From: Setomelanomma holmii
Lineage: Eukaryota; Ascomycota; Dothideomycetes; Pleosporales; Phaeosphaeriaceae
DNA length: 64,000 nucleotides
Direction: 5' to 3'
NCBI GenBank assembly: GCA_010015745.1
Contig: ML978185.1
Span: 62,001-126,000, forward strand
Shown here: piece by piece, positions 50,129 to 59,702 of the stretch
How the letters are laid out: each line of letters begins with the position of its first letter
How positions within the stretch are numbered: position 1 is the first letter of the stretch
The notes under the pieces: generated by a model
The model's database searches: none
What the model was told of the DNA's origin: nothing
The model's input: the letters and a program-made list of their open reading frames with translations, nothing else
Program-made: the position numbers and the translations under genes

Positions 50129-51079
50129 ATGTTCTCAGCACGCGCCTTCATCACGCCTGTCGCCAGGGCAGCGGTCAGGCCGCAGGTGACTCGACTCACC
50201 ATCAGTAGCAGGCTGGCCTCAACACGCGCTCTCGCTACGATCTCGGAGGCTATCACGCATGACCATCGTGAGCTCAAGAAATACTACGACGAGATTATTA
50301 ACAACAAGGTTGATTCTGGTCCGTTACACCGGTGGACGAACTGCATATGAGATACTCGCTGACTTTGTACCCCAACCTTTACACCATCAGGACCGTTATA
50401 GCAGCCAGTTCAGATGGGAGCTAGCGCGCCACTCGGTCGCGGAGGAGCTGCTCGTGTACTCGGCCATGGAGAAGTACCTAGGCGGGGCGGGCAAGGCGCA
50501 GGCTGATCACGACCGTGGACAGCACCATAAGGTCAGTGGGAGGCGTGAGCTTGTGGCGGGAGATGTTGTGCCAATACCGCAAAGATCAAGGTACTGTTGA
50601 GGGAGTTTCAGGACCTGAACGTGGCCGACGATGCCTTCATCCCCAAGTAGGAAGAGATTTGGACGGAACTTGAGCACCATATCGGAGAGGAAGAGTCGAG
50701 GGATCTGCCGGACCTAGAGAGCGCATTGAGCTCGGGTCCGAACCATGGCTCATCTGATGGCTCATCTGACAGCCTGGCAAAAATTTTTGAACGGACTAAA
50801 GCTTTCGTGCCGTCGCGCAGCCATCCTGCTGTCGGCGAAAACCCATATTTCAAGGGCCCAATGGGTATGCTCGCAACTCCCATCGATCGTATCGCCGACT
50901 TGTTCTACAAATTCCAGACGATATCACCGATTCGAAAGCATCGAGGAAGTATGCGGATGATCGCGGTGTGGGTCAGCGCAGTGACGGCGTTGTTGGCAAG
51001 GATCGTGTTTGATAGCAAACCGGCAAAAGTTCTAGGAACATCAGTTCACAATCGAAAGTGCGTCCAAATAACTCTTTGA
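50129..51079 (+). pseudogene. Mitochondrial hemerythrin-like (HHE) protein with in-frame TAG
   Basis: Three exons (50129-50308, 50391-50531, 50585-51079). The N-terminus (MFSARAFITPVARAAVRP, Arg-rich without acidic residues) looks like a mitochondrial presequence. The four-helix HHE domain then reads AITHDHRELKKYYDEI, LARHSVAEELLVYSAMEKYL, ADHDRGQHHKI and WTELEHHIGEEESRDLP, so all expected His/Glu iron ligands are present. A TAG at 50648-50650 falls between the third and fourth helices (FIPK, stop, EEIWTEL), so as written the fourth helix and its ligands would be lost. The C-terminal part (NPYFKGPMGMLATPIDRIAD) is as in family members. No splice sites surround the TAG. It is divergent from the catalase. 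Confidence 0.78.
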
Positions 51080-51481
51080 ATCGCTCCTTGACAGAACCTA
51101 TGCATTCGCGTTCCCGCAGATGTTGCGCATGGCTGCACCTTGATAGGTGGTAAGGCTTGAGTTGATAGGTAGAATCGACAGAGTTGAGGACATCGCGACT
51201 TCCGACTGTCGCATGGTCTGTGCACCTCGCGAGATCTCGACCCATCACTCCCATGAGCTTCTCGCATCACACTACTTCGCTCCACACAAATCTCGCACTC
51301 GAGTTCTGTCGTAGTTGGCTATCATATTGGATTCGTATGAATTGATTCATGCTAACTAGCTTCGCTGCAGTGTCTTCGCACCGTGGATCGCAATTCGCAC
51401 AGCGGAGACACTGCACTCTCAACCTGATGTCAAGACCGCCTTGCATTCAAGTAAATCGCCCAGCAAACGAATTGGCGCTGG
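51080..51481. other. Short intergenic region between convergent genes
   Basis: About 400 bp between the ends of two convergent genes. No motif seen. Confidence 0.5.
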
Positions 51482-53175
51482 CTAAGCGAAAGGATAGCAC
51501 GTCCATGTAGATTCAAAGCTATTCGCCCATGAGATGACACGCTTCGCAACGTCCTCCAAATCCTTCTCATCCAGAGTGACAATGGTTCCAGCAGTCCGGC
51601 CATACCACTTGCCCCAGCGATGGACAAGCTCAACCTGGACGACTTGGTTTCGCTGAATGAGGAAGCCCTTCTTCAGCCACTTGGCAAGCTCATCGAGGGT
51701 GGCCAAGTCTTGTGTTCTACCACCATAACGCGGAGGTTGATAAATGCCCTCTAAGTAGATTTCTCGCAGCTCCACACAGTCGAAAATTGGTCGGAGATGA
51801 AAGAACTCGACAACCTGGCTCACCGAATCGGCTTGAGTAGCCCGCTGTCAGGATCGGTCTTCAAAAGCTTCGAAGAGTGGAACTTCATGTCTACCTTTCG
51901 AAGATTGCGGCATGCAACCATCAGCTCAATGCTGGGGTTCGTAAGCGCCAGTGGCTGCATGGCGTTGAACCAATGCATATGTGAGAAATTTAGGTACTGG
52001 ACCGCGCTGACAGCATCGTTGCCGGGTATCGCGGATATGAACTTTCGAAGCCAGGTCGCAATTCTGTAGTGGTGTCCGTTTTTGGTGTACTTCAGATCTA
52101 TGCGCTCGGTTCCTCGAAACATGTCCACCGTCACTTCACCTGGCATTTCCTTGCTAGCGAACGCAAGGGTGGGAAGCCAACCACACGGGGCTCGTCCAGT
52201 CTCTGGAGGCGGAAAAGTGCGAAGGTCCTGATTGTCGCACGCGATGAGGACGTTTGGATATTCCCACACACAACACGGGCTGTGAAACTCGTCGTAGTGG
52301 CGATGTTTACTCAAGTGACCGGCCTCACGCTCTAGCAGAAGGTATTCATGGACGACTATAGCGCGTAGCTCAGCCGGCAGGTCCAGAAAATTCTGGAACT
52401 TTGGTGGCAAAGCGAACGCAACGGCATCCATTATGCCCTCAGACAGCTTGCGGAACGCCGCGAAGGCGGGAGCCACATCTCGCAGGCTCTTGCACATGGA
52501 GAAGTGTAACGCCGCGATCGGTGCCTCAGGATTCGAGATAGGATCGATCGACTCCCAGTCAAGCTGGACCCAGCCATACTCGAGTTCAGTAGCGTAGTCG
52601 TTGTATCCTTCGACAGCAATGGATAGCGCCCGAAACTCTTGAAACACGACATCCATCCAAAGATCGTAATCGTTCTCGTATTCTTCGCAGCGGCCCCACC
52701 CCAGCATCATGTCTTTGAACACGAAGTGGTCCAGTGGTTGCCATGCAAAGCCATTCACGATGAAATACACAGCTTGCGGCACATAGGCGTCGTGATCAAA
52801 TACCACGGACATTGGTGCGTACTTGTGATAGTTCTTCATGGAACTCAGCCCAGCACGACATATGGCGTTGGACTCTGCGAGGATTTTTCCATCTGTCTTG
52901 CTCAACGGGCCCCAGTACCAGTGGTTACGTCGATCGATTACATCGAGCCATGCATTTGCAACCGCACGAAGGACGCCAAAGTCGCTGTTCAAGTCGAGGT
53001 TAGGGTCAGCAGTTGCCGGCTCTGCAGAAACGGTGGACTCGCTGGTGTATTCATACAAAGCTTCGGCGGTGCTTGCAAGATCTTCGAAGGTGAGTGCGAA
53101 CCCAGCTTGCTCGAGGCCAGCATCAAGGGTACGACCTGGCGTGGAGTCTGCTAGATGTTGCGTCTTGTCTCCGAC
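51482..53175 (-). pseudogene. F-box/2EXR-like protein, frameshifted
   Basis: A long frame with the fungal F-box-like (2EXR) core FLDLPAELRAIVVHEYLL in its middle. About 170 residues precede it (WYWGPLSKTDGKILAESNAI; FALTFEDLASTAEALYEY). More leucine-rich sequence follows. At about 51820 the frame LLKPIR meets TGA while the next frame continues smoothly (VSQVVEFFHLRPIFDC to the end STWTCYPFA). One missing base in a G run would explain this. The 5' end is unclear. A good acceptor (GGCTGACGCGTAGCTAG) sits just before 53175, and a TATA-like box at 53363-53370 lies upstream, but no in-frame ATG lies between, and the first in-frame ATG is well inside the protein. The start codon may have been lost or may sit in an exon I missed. 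Confidence 0.6.
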
Positions 53176-53649
53176 CTAGCTACGCGTCAGCCAATTTCTT
53201 TTGTTGCTCCTCTCGGAATGGCGTACTGTATTACACCGCTTCGAGATCTCTGTTGGGTGAGTTCTTTGTGAGTGTATGAGTCGGTTGAATGGTTGAACGA
53301 TCTGACTGTTGATAGTTGATTTCAGTGTGCGGATGTAGGAGAATGTCAAGCAGGTTCAGTGGGCATTATATATGCTAAGGAGAGAGATTCTGTGCAGTAG
53401 GCACTCTCGGGATTGCCTCGTAACAGGTCGTTGCCCTGCTCGCCCGGGTCAAATCACTGGCAACCTCGAGCTGCTGCTATCACGGAGTGCATCGATGAAT
53501 CGCGACAGGTCAACGCAAACGAACACAGGGAAGGACTGCGCTCAAGGTGCTAGGCCGCTTGCTCATCAACCGATTGCAGGGGAGCGCAACGCTCACGGAG
53601 GGAAACACGCGATCGCAGCCAAATTGTAGGATCGCCACACACTGCTTGG
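53176..53649. other. Intergenic, with a TATA-like box
   Basis: Contains ATATATAATG on the minus strand near 53361-53370, a possible core promoter of the gene ending at 51482. Otherwise only short frames. Confidence 0.4.
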
Positions 53650-54528
53650 CTATGAAGTGGACGAAGACATGCCTGGTCTCCTGACCACAACCTCAGGCCC
53701 AGGCCATCTCAATCCCGAGTTGCCACCCTCCAGCAATACAACTTCCGCATCTCGTCCCCGTTCTTCGAACCCTCGCTTGATCCACTCCACCAACCCTTTC
53801 ATGACCGACCAACCATTCGGCATGGTAGTCTTCAACCCAGACGTCGTAGCCACAGTGACTCTAGGCCAGACTTCTACCGTGACGCGCGTTAGACTCGGCA
53901 ACTCCAAAAGCCCATCGAGTCTATACGTCACAATAAGACGATCAAGGTCCAATATTTGCTGCGCCTGTTGCTCAAGTTCTTCAGGCGTAAGCCGATTTAC
54001 AGGGAACAGACTGAGCCGCTTCATCAGCAGATACCATATCTCGAACTTTACTCTTACCTCAGTGAGCCCCTCGCATCGTTGCATGAGCTCGATGTACGAG
54101 TTTGGTCTTCCTGAGTCGGGCCTATGCCGACTGAAAAGCGGAAAGTCGAGTCTGCGGATTGCGCCGAAGCCTTCGATACCAGGAAATGTGCACAGGAATT
54201 GCGCAAAGTATATGGTGTGTTGCGGGTACATCAGGCCGATTTCAGTGTAGCGAATGAAGAGGAGGCAGACTTCGATCCGGGTGTCTTCGCTCACGCGGTA
54301 GAGGTTGTGGTGCAGGAAGCATGGAAAGCGCGGATCGCCGCCGTAGATGGCGTCGGCGCAACTGAAGGTTATGTAATGACGCGCTGTAGTGCAGATTTCG
54401 GGGATTTCGGGAAAGATTACATGGCTGTATATTTGCTCACGGATCTCGAGGGGCAGGATCGGCAACAGGATGTGGTTGTTGGTATGGGTCGAGGAGGAAA
54501 GTGTGAGTTTGAGTTTAAAGATGGTCAT
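53650..54528 (-). CDS. 2EXR/F-box-like protein, 292 residues
   Basis: A single-exon gene starting at a clear ATG. Near the N-terminus is the fungal F-box-like motif ILPLEIREQIYSHVIFPEIP, followed by a region typical of such proteins (HNLYRVSEDTRIEVCLLFI; EGFGAIRRLDFPLF; RCEGLTEVRVKFEIWYLL). The C-terminal end is charged and proline-rich (WPGPEVVVRRPGMSSSTS). Such proteins are numerous in ascomycetes and may act as substrate adaptors of ubiquitin ligases, but this is untested for most. It is a distant relative of the damaged gene starting at 54911 on the other strand. Intact. Confidence 0.75.
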   Translation of the reverse strand: MTIFKLKLTLSSSTHTNNHILLPILPLEIREQIYSHVIFPEIPEICTTARHYITFSCADAIYGGDPRFPCFLHHNLYRVSEDTRIEVCLLFIRYTEIGLMYPQHTIYFAQFLCTFPGIEGFGAIRRLDFPLFSRHRPDSGRPNSYIELMQRCEGLTEVRVKFEIWYLLMKRLSLFPVNRLTPEELEQQAQQILDLDRLIVTYRLDGLLELPSLTRVTVEVWPRVTVATTSGLKTTMPNGWSVMKGLVEWIKRGFEERGRDAEVVLLEGGNSGLRWPGPEVVVRRPGMSSSTS

Positions 54529-54910
54529 TGCTTACTTTTAATATTGTTTGCTGATACTTGAGACTCGGTCAAGTTGGAAGATTGAGCCCAAGTTGCAGCA
54601 CTCTTTATGCAGCGTACTGGAGGTGCTGTTGCTTTGTCACATTCAACAGTTGTCGCGATGTGAATGCCATTGGAGCGTTGCGAGGCTGTGACATTGACAC
54701 GTCTTCACGTCAACATGACTATTAGACGTGGAACGTACACTGTGATCATTGTTCATATCTACGAACCTGCGAAGACAACGTTCACTACACGAGGGCAAAG
54801 TGCTGACGTGACGTGGGCTTGATGGAAGGACCGAGGCGTAAGACCCAGATTTGCACCCATTGGCATTACACCTCCTCTTCTACAGCACTTTGCCTACAGA
54901 ATACTAGGCC

Positions 54911-55855
54911 ATGGAGAGCACCGTATCATACTGTAACACAGATACCACCGGATGCCGCAACTCGATTGCGACAAACATTGGCCCAGATTCGCAACACCTC
55001 TGTCACCCGCTGCCGCTGGAGCTCCGCCAACTCATATACTGTCAGCATCTACGCCTACTCAGGAGTAGCGCGTTTCATTACTGATTATGTAATAGGAGGA
55101 TATATATTCGCTCTCTTTGATATACTTATCAATCAACCAACTTCTTCCTCAATCCTCCTCTCTCACATGTTAACATATACAACCACATCTTGCCCGACCA
55201 AATGCCATCACTGTATCCCTTGACAACACACTATAGCGAGCTTGGCCCGAACTGGTTGTATACGATCATGCATGTCAATCGAGCAACACGACTTGACGCC
55301 GGACTATACTATCTCCGATCCCGAATTTTCGAAGCGAGTTCGCAAATTGACCTACACCGCTTTCAACACTATCTCTCAAGCAACCCAGATAATCAAGGGT
55401 ATGAAGCGGTGCGGAGGCTATACGTTTATGCCCTCTCTGATACAAAGTACGAGACATATACGATCCGGCCGTTTTGGGACCTTCTTGCGCAATGTAAGAA
55501 TCTTCAGGAGCTGCGAGTAACCGTTGACTCGTCACATTTGATCAACGGACCTGGTCTTAGTCCAATCGCGCGTGCTCGCCAAGACGAGCATGATAAGCTT
55601 TCATCGACGGCAGAGTATGCCATACCGAAACTATGGCTGCGAAAGCTCTTGGTCCTCGAGAACTTCACGAAATTCTGCTTGGTCGTGCGTGTGAGACATG
55701 GTCATTGTACAAAGCATATGCTCTCAGTGGCAGACGAAGTGATGGGTTGGTCCAAGGATGAATTCTCGAGGCTGCAAGGTAGGAGCTTCGATATCGTTGT
55801 GAGGGTATGGGGTCCAGAGTGTCCGAGCAGATTGGAGTATTTGCAATGCCTGTAG
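54911..55855 (+). pseudogene. 2EXR/F-box-like paralogue with two in-frame TGA codons
   Basis: The ATG at 54911 opens a frame with the F-box-like core HPLPLELRQLIYCQHLRLL. After TGA at 55082-55084 and again at 55118-55120 the same frame continues: FFLNPPLSHVNIYNHILPDQ, then MHVNRATRLDAGLYYL, EAVRRLYVYAL, CKNLQELRVTV and a C-terminal WGPECPSRLEYL. I tested introns that would remove both stops; the only downstream acceptor (near 55231) does not keep the frame with available donors. So it is either a pseudogene or has a structure that I cannot resolve. It is divergent from the intact relative at 53650-54528, with about 380 bp between them. Confidence 0.55.
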
Positions 55856-55893
55856 AACACTATCATAATGATCCGACGGTTTTGGTACCTATG

Positions 55894-56160
55894 TTACATC
55901 TCTTCTACTTGGTTTGCATCCAAATCCAGCTTTTTCTTGATCTGCTTCCTCCTCAACTTTCGCTCCTTGTCGTCTTGCTCCTCGAGCATACAGAAGTGAC
56001 ACTTGCCAACCTCCTTATTCTCGAGCCACAAGTAATCAGGTATGCCAGTGCGCTTGTAGATGCAGATGTTCTCGAACCCAACCATGACGCATGGGGCAAT
56101 GTGTAAGTCGCGTGCGACATGTGGGCACTCTGTGTAGCCCATCTTGATTTGGTAGCACAT
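55894..56160 (-). CDS. Small Cys-containing fungal protein (MCYQ type), 88 residues
   Basis: Starts MCYQIKMGYTECPHVARD and has further Cys/His positions (IAPCVMVGFENICIY; KCHFCMLEEQDD), then a strongly basic helix (KERKLRRKQIKKKLD). Small proteins beginning MCYQ with spaced Cys/His are common in ascomycetes and may bind zinc; their function is unknown. The frame is open upstream to 56376, but the ATG at 56160 gives the usual start. No signal peptide. Confidence 0.6.
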   Translation of the reverse strand: MCYQIKMGYTECPHVARDLHIAPCVMVGFENICIYKRTGIPDYLWLENKEVGKCHFCMLEEQDDKERKLRRKQIKKKLDLDANQVEEM

Positions 56161-56418
56161 CGTGGGGTGTGAAGAGTTGAGAAATGCTAGGTTGTATGGA
56201 GGTGGTGAGATGTATGGGAACAAGTCCAGGTGTTTGAGCAATGCTAATAACTTTTGGCGCAATGAGACAAATGTTTGCACGTCCTGCGAGACGGATTGAT
56301 TCACCCACACGCGCCACTGCTGCTTTGCGACTTGCGGCTTGCACCCAGACATTGTGACAACACAAGGCCACGACAAAGCGCCCTCTCATTCATCCACTCA
56401 TCCAACCCGGGTGGACTC

Positions 56419-57261
56419 TCAACGACTGATGATGACCCCAGTCCCATTCACCCCACACCCTCCAACGAAACACGCGCTCGCAGTGTGAGTGTAACGAATC
56501 TTGCTATCTTCAACTCGAAACAAGTAGCTATGTGGCGTCCCAACATCATTTCGCGTGCGATCAAGACCTGTAAACCCAAGGAGGATACCCACGATCCTCA
56601 TCTCTTCATCAATCACGTAGCGTCTATTCACCATAGGAACGTGCTGCGGTAGTCTGCCAAGGTCGCATCTGGACGCGGAGAGATTCCCGCGTCCAGTATA
56701 CGCACCACCTTCCAGACGAGCGCAGGGTGTTCCAAAAGGTACATGGACCATGACATCGCAACGACCTGCGTATGCGTCACCCTCAGCTTTGATGACTTCG
56801 CGTGACGATCGCTTGTTTTCTGGAACGGGATCCCACTTCTCTTGACTGTTCCAGTACTTGTACCCTGTCGCATTGAACGCCCAATCGCCCTTGCCTGTGA
56901 CCAAGCTATTGATCAGGGAGACATCGCCTTCGTTGTTCAGTGTCATTTGCGTGTGAATGACATAACGATGCTTCGGAACCGTGACAATGATCTCGGTGAA
57001 CGTTTTGCATTGTGTGGTGTCGTCCATCGAGCGAGTCGCGTCAATTGTCATGCCGAATGCCGGTGTACCATTGAGGATAGAGGGCATGTTGTTGTTCTCA
57101 TTGTACACCATGTTGTAGGCTAGGTTCTCGAAACGATCATGCTGGCCGGTGGCCATCAGGTCGACGTACTGGCTTGCGACGTTGGCGAGGTGGGTACGTG
57201 TGCATTCGAACGCCAGCGCGCTGGTTGCCATAATGGCAAGTTTCAACCTCGTCGGTGCCAT
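56419..57261 (-). CDS. Secreted DUF8021-domain protein, 280 residues
   Basis: A single-exon gene. A signal peptide is likely at residues 1-18 (MAPTRLKLAIMATSALAF), followed by a domain I recognise as DUF8021: CTRTHLANVASQYVDLMATG, MVYNENNNMPSILNGTPAF, DDTTQCKTFTEIIV, WNSQEKWDPVPENKRSSREV, DAYAGRCDVMVHVPFGTPC, PMVNRRYVIDEEMRIVGIL and GTPHSYLFRVEDSKIRYTHT. Eight or so Cys suggest disulfides, and there are several Asn-glycosylation sites. The role of this fungal secreted family is not established; SnoaL-like folds have been suggested for relatives. Intact. A TATA-like box lies about 70 bp upstream. Confidence 0.85.
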   Translation of the reverse strand: MAPTRLKLAIMATSALAFECTRTHLANVASQYVDLMATGQHDRFENLAYNMVYNENNNMPSILNGTPAFGMTIDATRSMDDTTQCKTFTEIIVTVPKHRYVIHTQMTLNNEGDVSLINSLVTGKGDWAFNATGYKYWNSQEKWDPVPENKRSSREVIKAEGDAYAGRCDVMVHVPFGTPCARLEGGAYTGRGNLSASRCDLGRLPQHVPMVNRRYVIDEEMRIVGILLGFTGLDRTRNDVGTPHSYLFRVEDSKIRYTHTASACFVGGCGVNGTGVIISR

Positions 57262-57329
57262 CTTAAGTGCGGTTGAGCAGTCACTGAAAAAGTCTGAAGC
57301 GCTTTGAAAGGCCGACTACAAGTGTAGGT

Positions 57330-57337
57330 CATATATG
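57330..57337 (-). promoter_or_regulatory. TATA-like box of the DUF8021 gene
   Basis: ATATATG on the minus strand about 70 bp before the ATG at 57261. The spacing fits a fungal core promoter with a short leader. Confidence 0.4.
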
Positions 57338-57867
57338 TGGGCGTGTCCATCTCATGTATTGGGCTAGTTCGGCACCTCTCGCCTCCACTTGATCAAGTCC
57401 ATCCTCTTGGGTAGATCTAACCAACAGATCATGCTTAACGTTCGCCCTGATACTGAACAGTTGTTGATGCTGTTCTCAATTGTATACGGACTGTGTGGGG
57501 TCAGTCGACAATTGCCCTGGTTCAAGCCGCAAGTCGACCCCACATGACAACGAACGCGACATGCCCAGAGATCGAGATTTATCGATATCTTGAGTTGGGA
57601 ATTCTCTCGAGTCGCAAATTCCAGCAGTCGAGCGTTGTTTGGCGTCCAAGGTGAACTCCGATGTTATTGTTAAAGGACGCTGATGATGGTCGAAGCTCCA
57701 TGGAGGTTGTCCAGGTTCTCAGAGCTCGTCCGGTCTTCTTACACCAGGAACATCGTCACATTTCCTCAATCGACATGCAATCCACGATGCTTCGCAAATG
57801 TTTCTGCAATGATCTTCGTCCCACATGTCCCAGAATGTGTTCATCGAAGCCGCCTAAAATCGATAAG
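57338..57867. other. Intergenic, nothing recognised
   Basis: About 530 bp with short overlapping frames only. Confidence 0.45.
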
Positions 57868-58074
57868 TTAGTGAATCGCCGTCATGATACCAGAGAAAAG
57901 ACGCACAATATCCTGGGGCAAAGGCTTCCTTGGTGCCGCAGCAGCCTTCTCTCGAGGAGGCGGCGGATGCTGTTCTGCCCAGAGTAAAGAAAACCCATAC
58001 CAGACCGTGCGGACCAGTAGCAGGCTGAGGATCAGCACGAGCAGCGCATGTGCTACTCGATACAGTATTTTCAT
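57868..58074 (-). CDS. Candidate small single-span membrane protein, 68 residues
   Basis: Begins MKILYRVAHALLVLILSLLL, with one strong hydrophobic segment (about 9-32), then a Pro-rich stretch (EQHPPPPREKAAAAPRKP) and a short amphipathic end (DIVRLFSGIMTAIH). It has the architecture of small fungal membrane or organelle proteins. I know no family. The minus-strand frame overlapping at 57854-58144 is a shadow. Without transcripts it stays a candidate. Confidence 0.4.
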   Translation of the reverse strand: MKILYRVAHALLVLILSLLLVRTVWYGFSLLWAEQHPPPPREKAAAAPRKPLPQDIVRLFSGIMTAIH

Positions 58075-58746
58075 CTCGATGGAAAAAAATTAGCACCTTT
58101 TGATTTCGATGGCGACACAATCGTCGACCAGCGCATTGTGGCAACGGAGCTGCCTAGCCGACCCATGGATCTTCGTGTCGCGCTGTCCCAAACAAGTTAG
58201 GTCGAGCCTCAGCGCGTTTGTCGCTACTCGCCTTTTGGTGTTCCCCTCTGCTTGCTCTTCTTTGCAATACACCACGGTGTCGTGCACTCCCTTCCAAACA
58301 TGTTATCTCAGTTTGCCAAACTTCAGTTGGGACTGTGATAGTTTTCCGGAGTTGACGTCTGCTGACTCTTTGAGACAATCTTCAGCTAGCACCACGACTC
58401 GTCATGGTCAAGTACCTTGCATTGGGCTTCACACATGCTTATATACTTCTACCATCTGTCTTTCTTCGATGTTTCAAGCATCCTCAATCCGCTACATCAA
58501 TCGTATTGACAACCAGAGCCTCGAAGAATCGGGCATCTAAGATCAACGCTGTGCCATCGAAGGAGTCGCGCAGGATGGAAAGCGCTCCAGAAACGAAGCA
58601 ATACTATTACGGTCGCCAACCACTGGCGATTACAGGTGTAGTTCGATGATAGCAATTATAAAATACTCTGGAATCGAAACATACCCTTCGGTCTCATGAT
58701 CTCAGAGTGTTTCGAGCGGAACCGTCCTCGAGCCCAGCTTCGGCGT
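58075..58746. other. Intergenic, nothing recognised
   Basis: Frames on both strands overlap (58100-58540 plus, 58154-58378 minus) without motifs or splice structure. Confidence 0.45.
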
Positions 58747-59124
58747 TTACCACGGGGGCAGGATGACGCTGGGATCACTACCCATTGAGCGGAACACTGC
58801 GTCCAGCTTTAGGTCGAGGCTTGGCCCCATCCAGGACAGGGAACTTAGAAAAGTCTGCGCAATAGTTTGGCCATATGTGAGAGACTGATCGGATCCATTC
58901 GAGTATTTAGTGTGGGAGAATAATAAAGCAATATCATAAATCAAGAATCCTTTGTTGTTATTCGCAAATGCTCGTGCTACGCAAGTGAATCTGTCCAAGA
59001 TAATATGTTCGGGTCTGTTTAGTTTAAGATACTGTGAAAGCTTAGGTGCATAGGTCGCAACCTCAAAGCTGCCACATGCCTGCGCAGCGGCTCTCGGTTG
59101 ATCTCTCCCGAGCTCTCCAAACAT
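58747..59124 (-). CDS. Hypothetical 125-residue ORF, weak
   Basis: An ATG-started frame, MFGELGRDQPRAAAQACGSF, ending SDPSVILPPW, with a plausible hydrophobic/charged rhythm (GFLIYDIALLFSH) but no known family. An in-frame stop lies four codons before the ATG. It may be an exon of a gene with the frame at 59194-59583, but I found no splice pair joining them. Confidence 0.25.
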   Translation of the reverse strand: MFGELGRDQPRAAAQACGSFEVATYAPKLSQYLKLNRPEHIILDRFTCVARAFANNNKGFLIYDIALLFSHTKYSNGSDQSLTYGQTIAQTFLSSLSWMGPSLDLKLDAVFRSMGSDPSVILPPW

Positions 59125-59193
59125 GTATGGAAGCAGTTTTCAACGCTTCGAATGACGGCTCTGTCTCGGCCGGAACGCGGGCTCTAAGTCAAT

Positions 59194-59583
59194 TTATGGA
59201 CTTGTCCCTGAGTCAGACCCAGCGCTGCGCATTCGCAATTTGAATCTTCTTGGACTGTTAGGATTCTGAAGGCCACTAAGTCCCAACGCTCCCGCTCTCT
59301 TGCGCGTCCGATCGTTACACACGTGAGCGTCCAACGGTCGCGGGTAGATAGACAAGCTAGAGACGAAAGTAGTAAAGCTCGCGGCCATGACGTCGCTCTG
59401 AGGAAAAACCCCCACCAAAGAGCCAGATTGGACTAAAATCGTTGTGAGCATCAATGCTAGTAGCACAAGCGTCTCGAACTTTCTGTGCCATTCGAACTTG
59501 TGCAAATGTCGATAGCTCGTGAAAACAGTATCGCGTCTTTCCGGGCGCTCAACAACGCCTCGGCCGTTAACGTTCGCCACCAT
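59194..59583 (-). CDS. Hypothetical 129-residue ORF with one membrane span, weak
   Basis: ATG-started, MVANVNGRGVVERPERRDTV. A strong hydrophobic stretch (LVLLALMLTTILVQSGSLVG) is followed by a less convincing basic tail. It is divergent from the F-box gene at 59703. Possibly a real short membrane protein whose 3' part is spliced differently. Confidence 0.25.
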   Translation of the reverse strand: MVANVNGRGVVERPERRDTVFTSYRHLHKFEWHRKFETLVLLALMLTTILVQSGSLVGVFPQSDVMAASFTTFVSSLSIYPRPLDAHVCNDRTRKRAGALGLSGLQNPNSPRRFKLRMRSAGSDSGTSP

Positions 59584-59702
59584 TATTTCTATTACAATCC
59601 CACAATCTGCTGTGGCTAGGTAGCTTTATCGCTCCTCGAGTTTGCTTGCATCCACAGACCCCTTTCCTTCACCCAAAGGTTACGACATCGATATTTCACG
59701 CC

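Noticed and set aside
46545..50650. TAG as a recoded sense codon
   Set aside because: TAG recurs in several broken genes, but intact genes here also end in TAG (for example kinase 1 at 25282 and the EthD gene), and TGA and frameshifts occur as well. Nonsense mutation is simpler.
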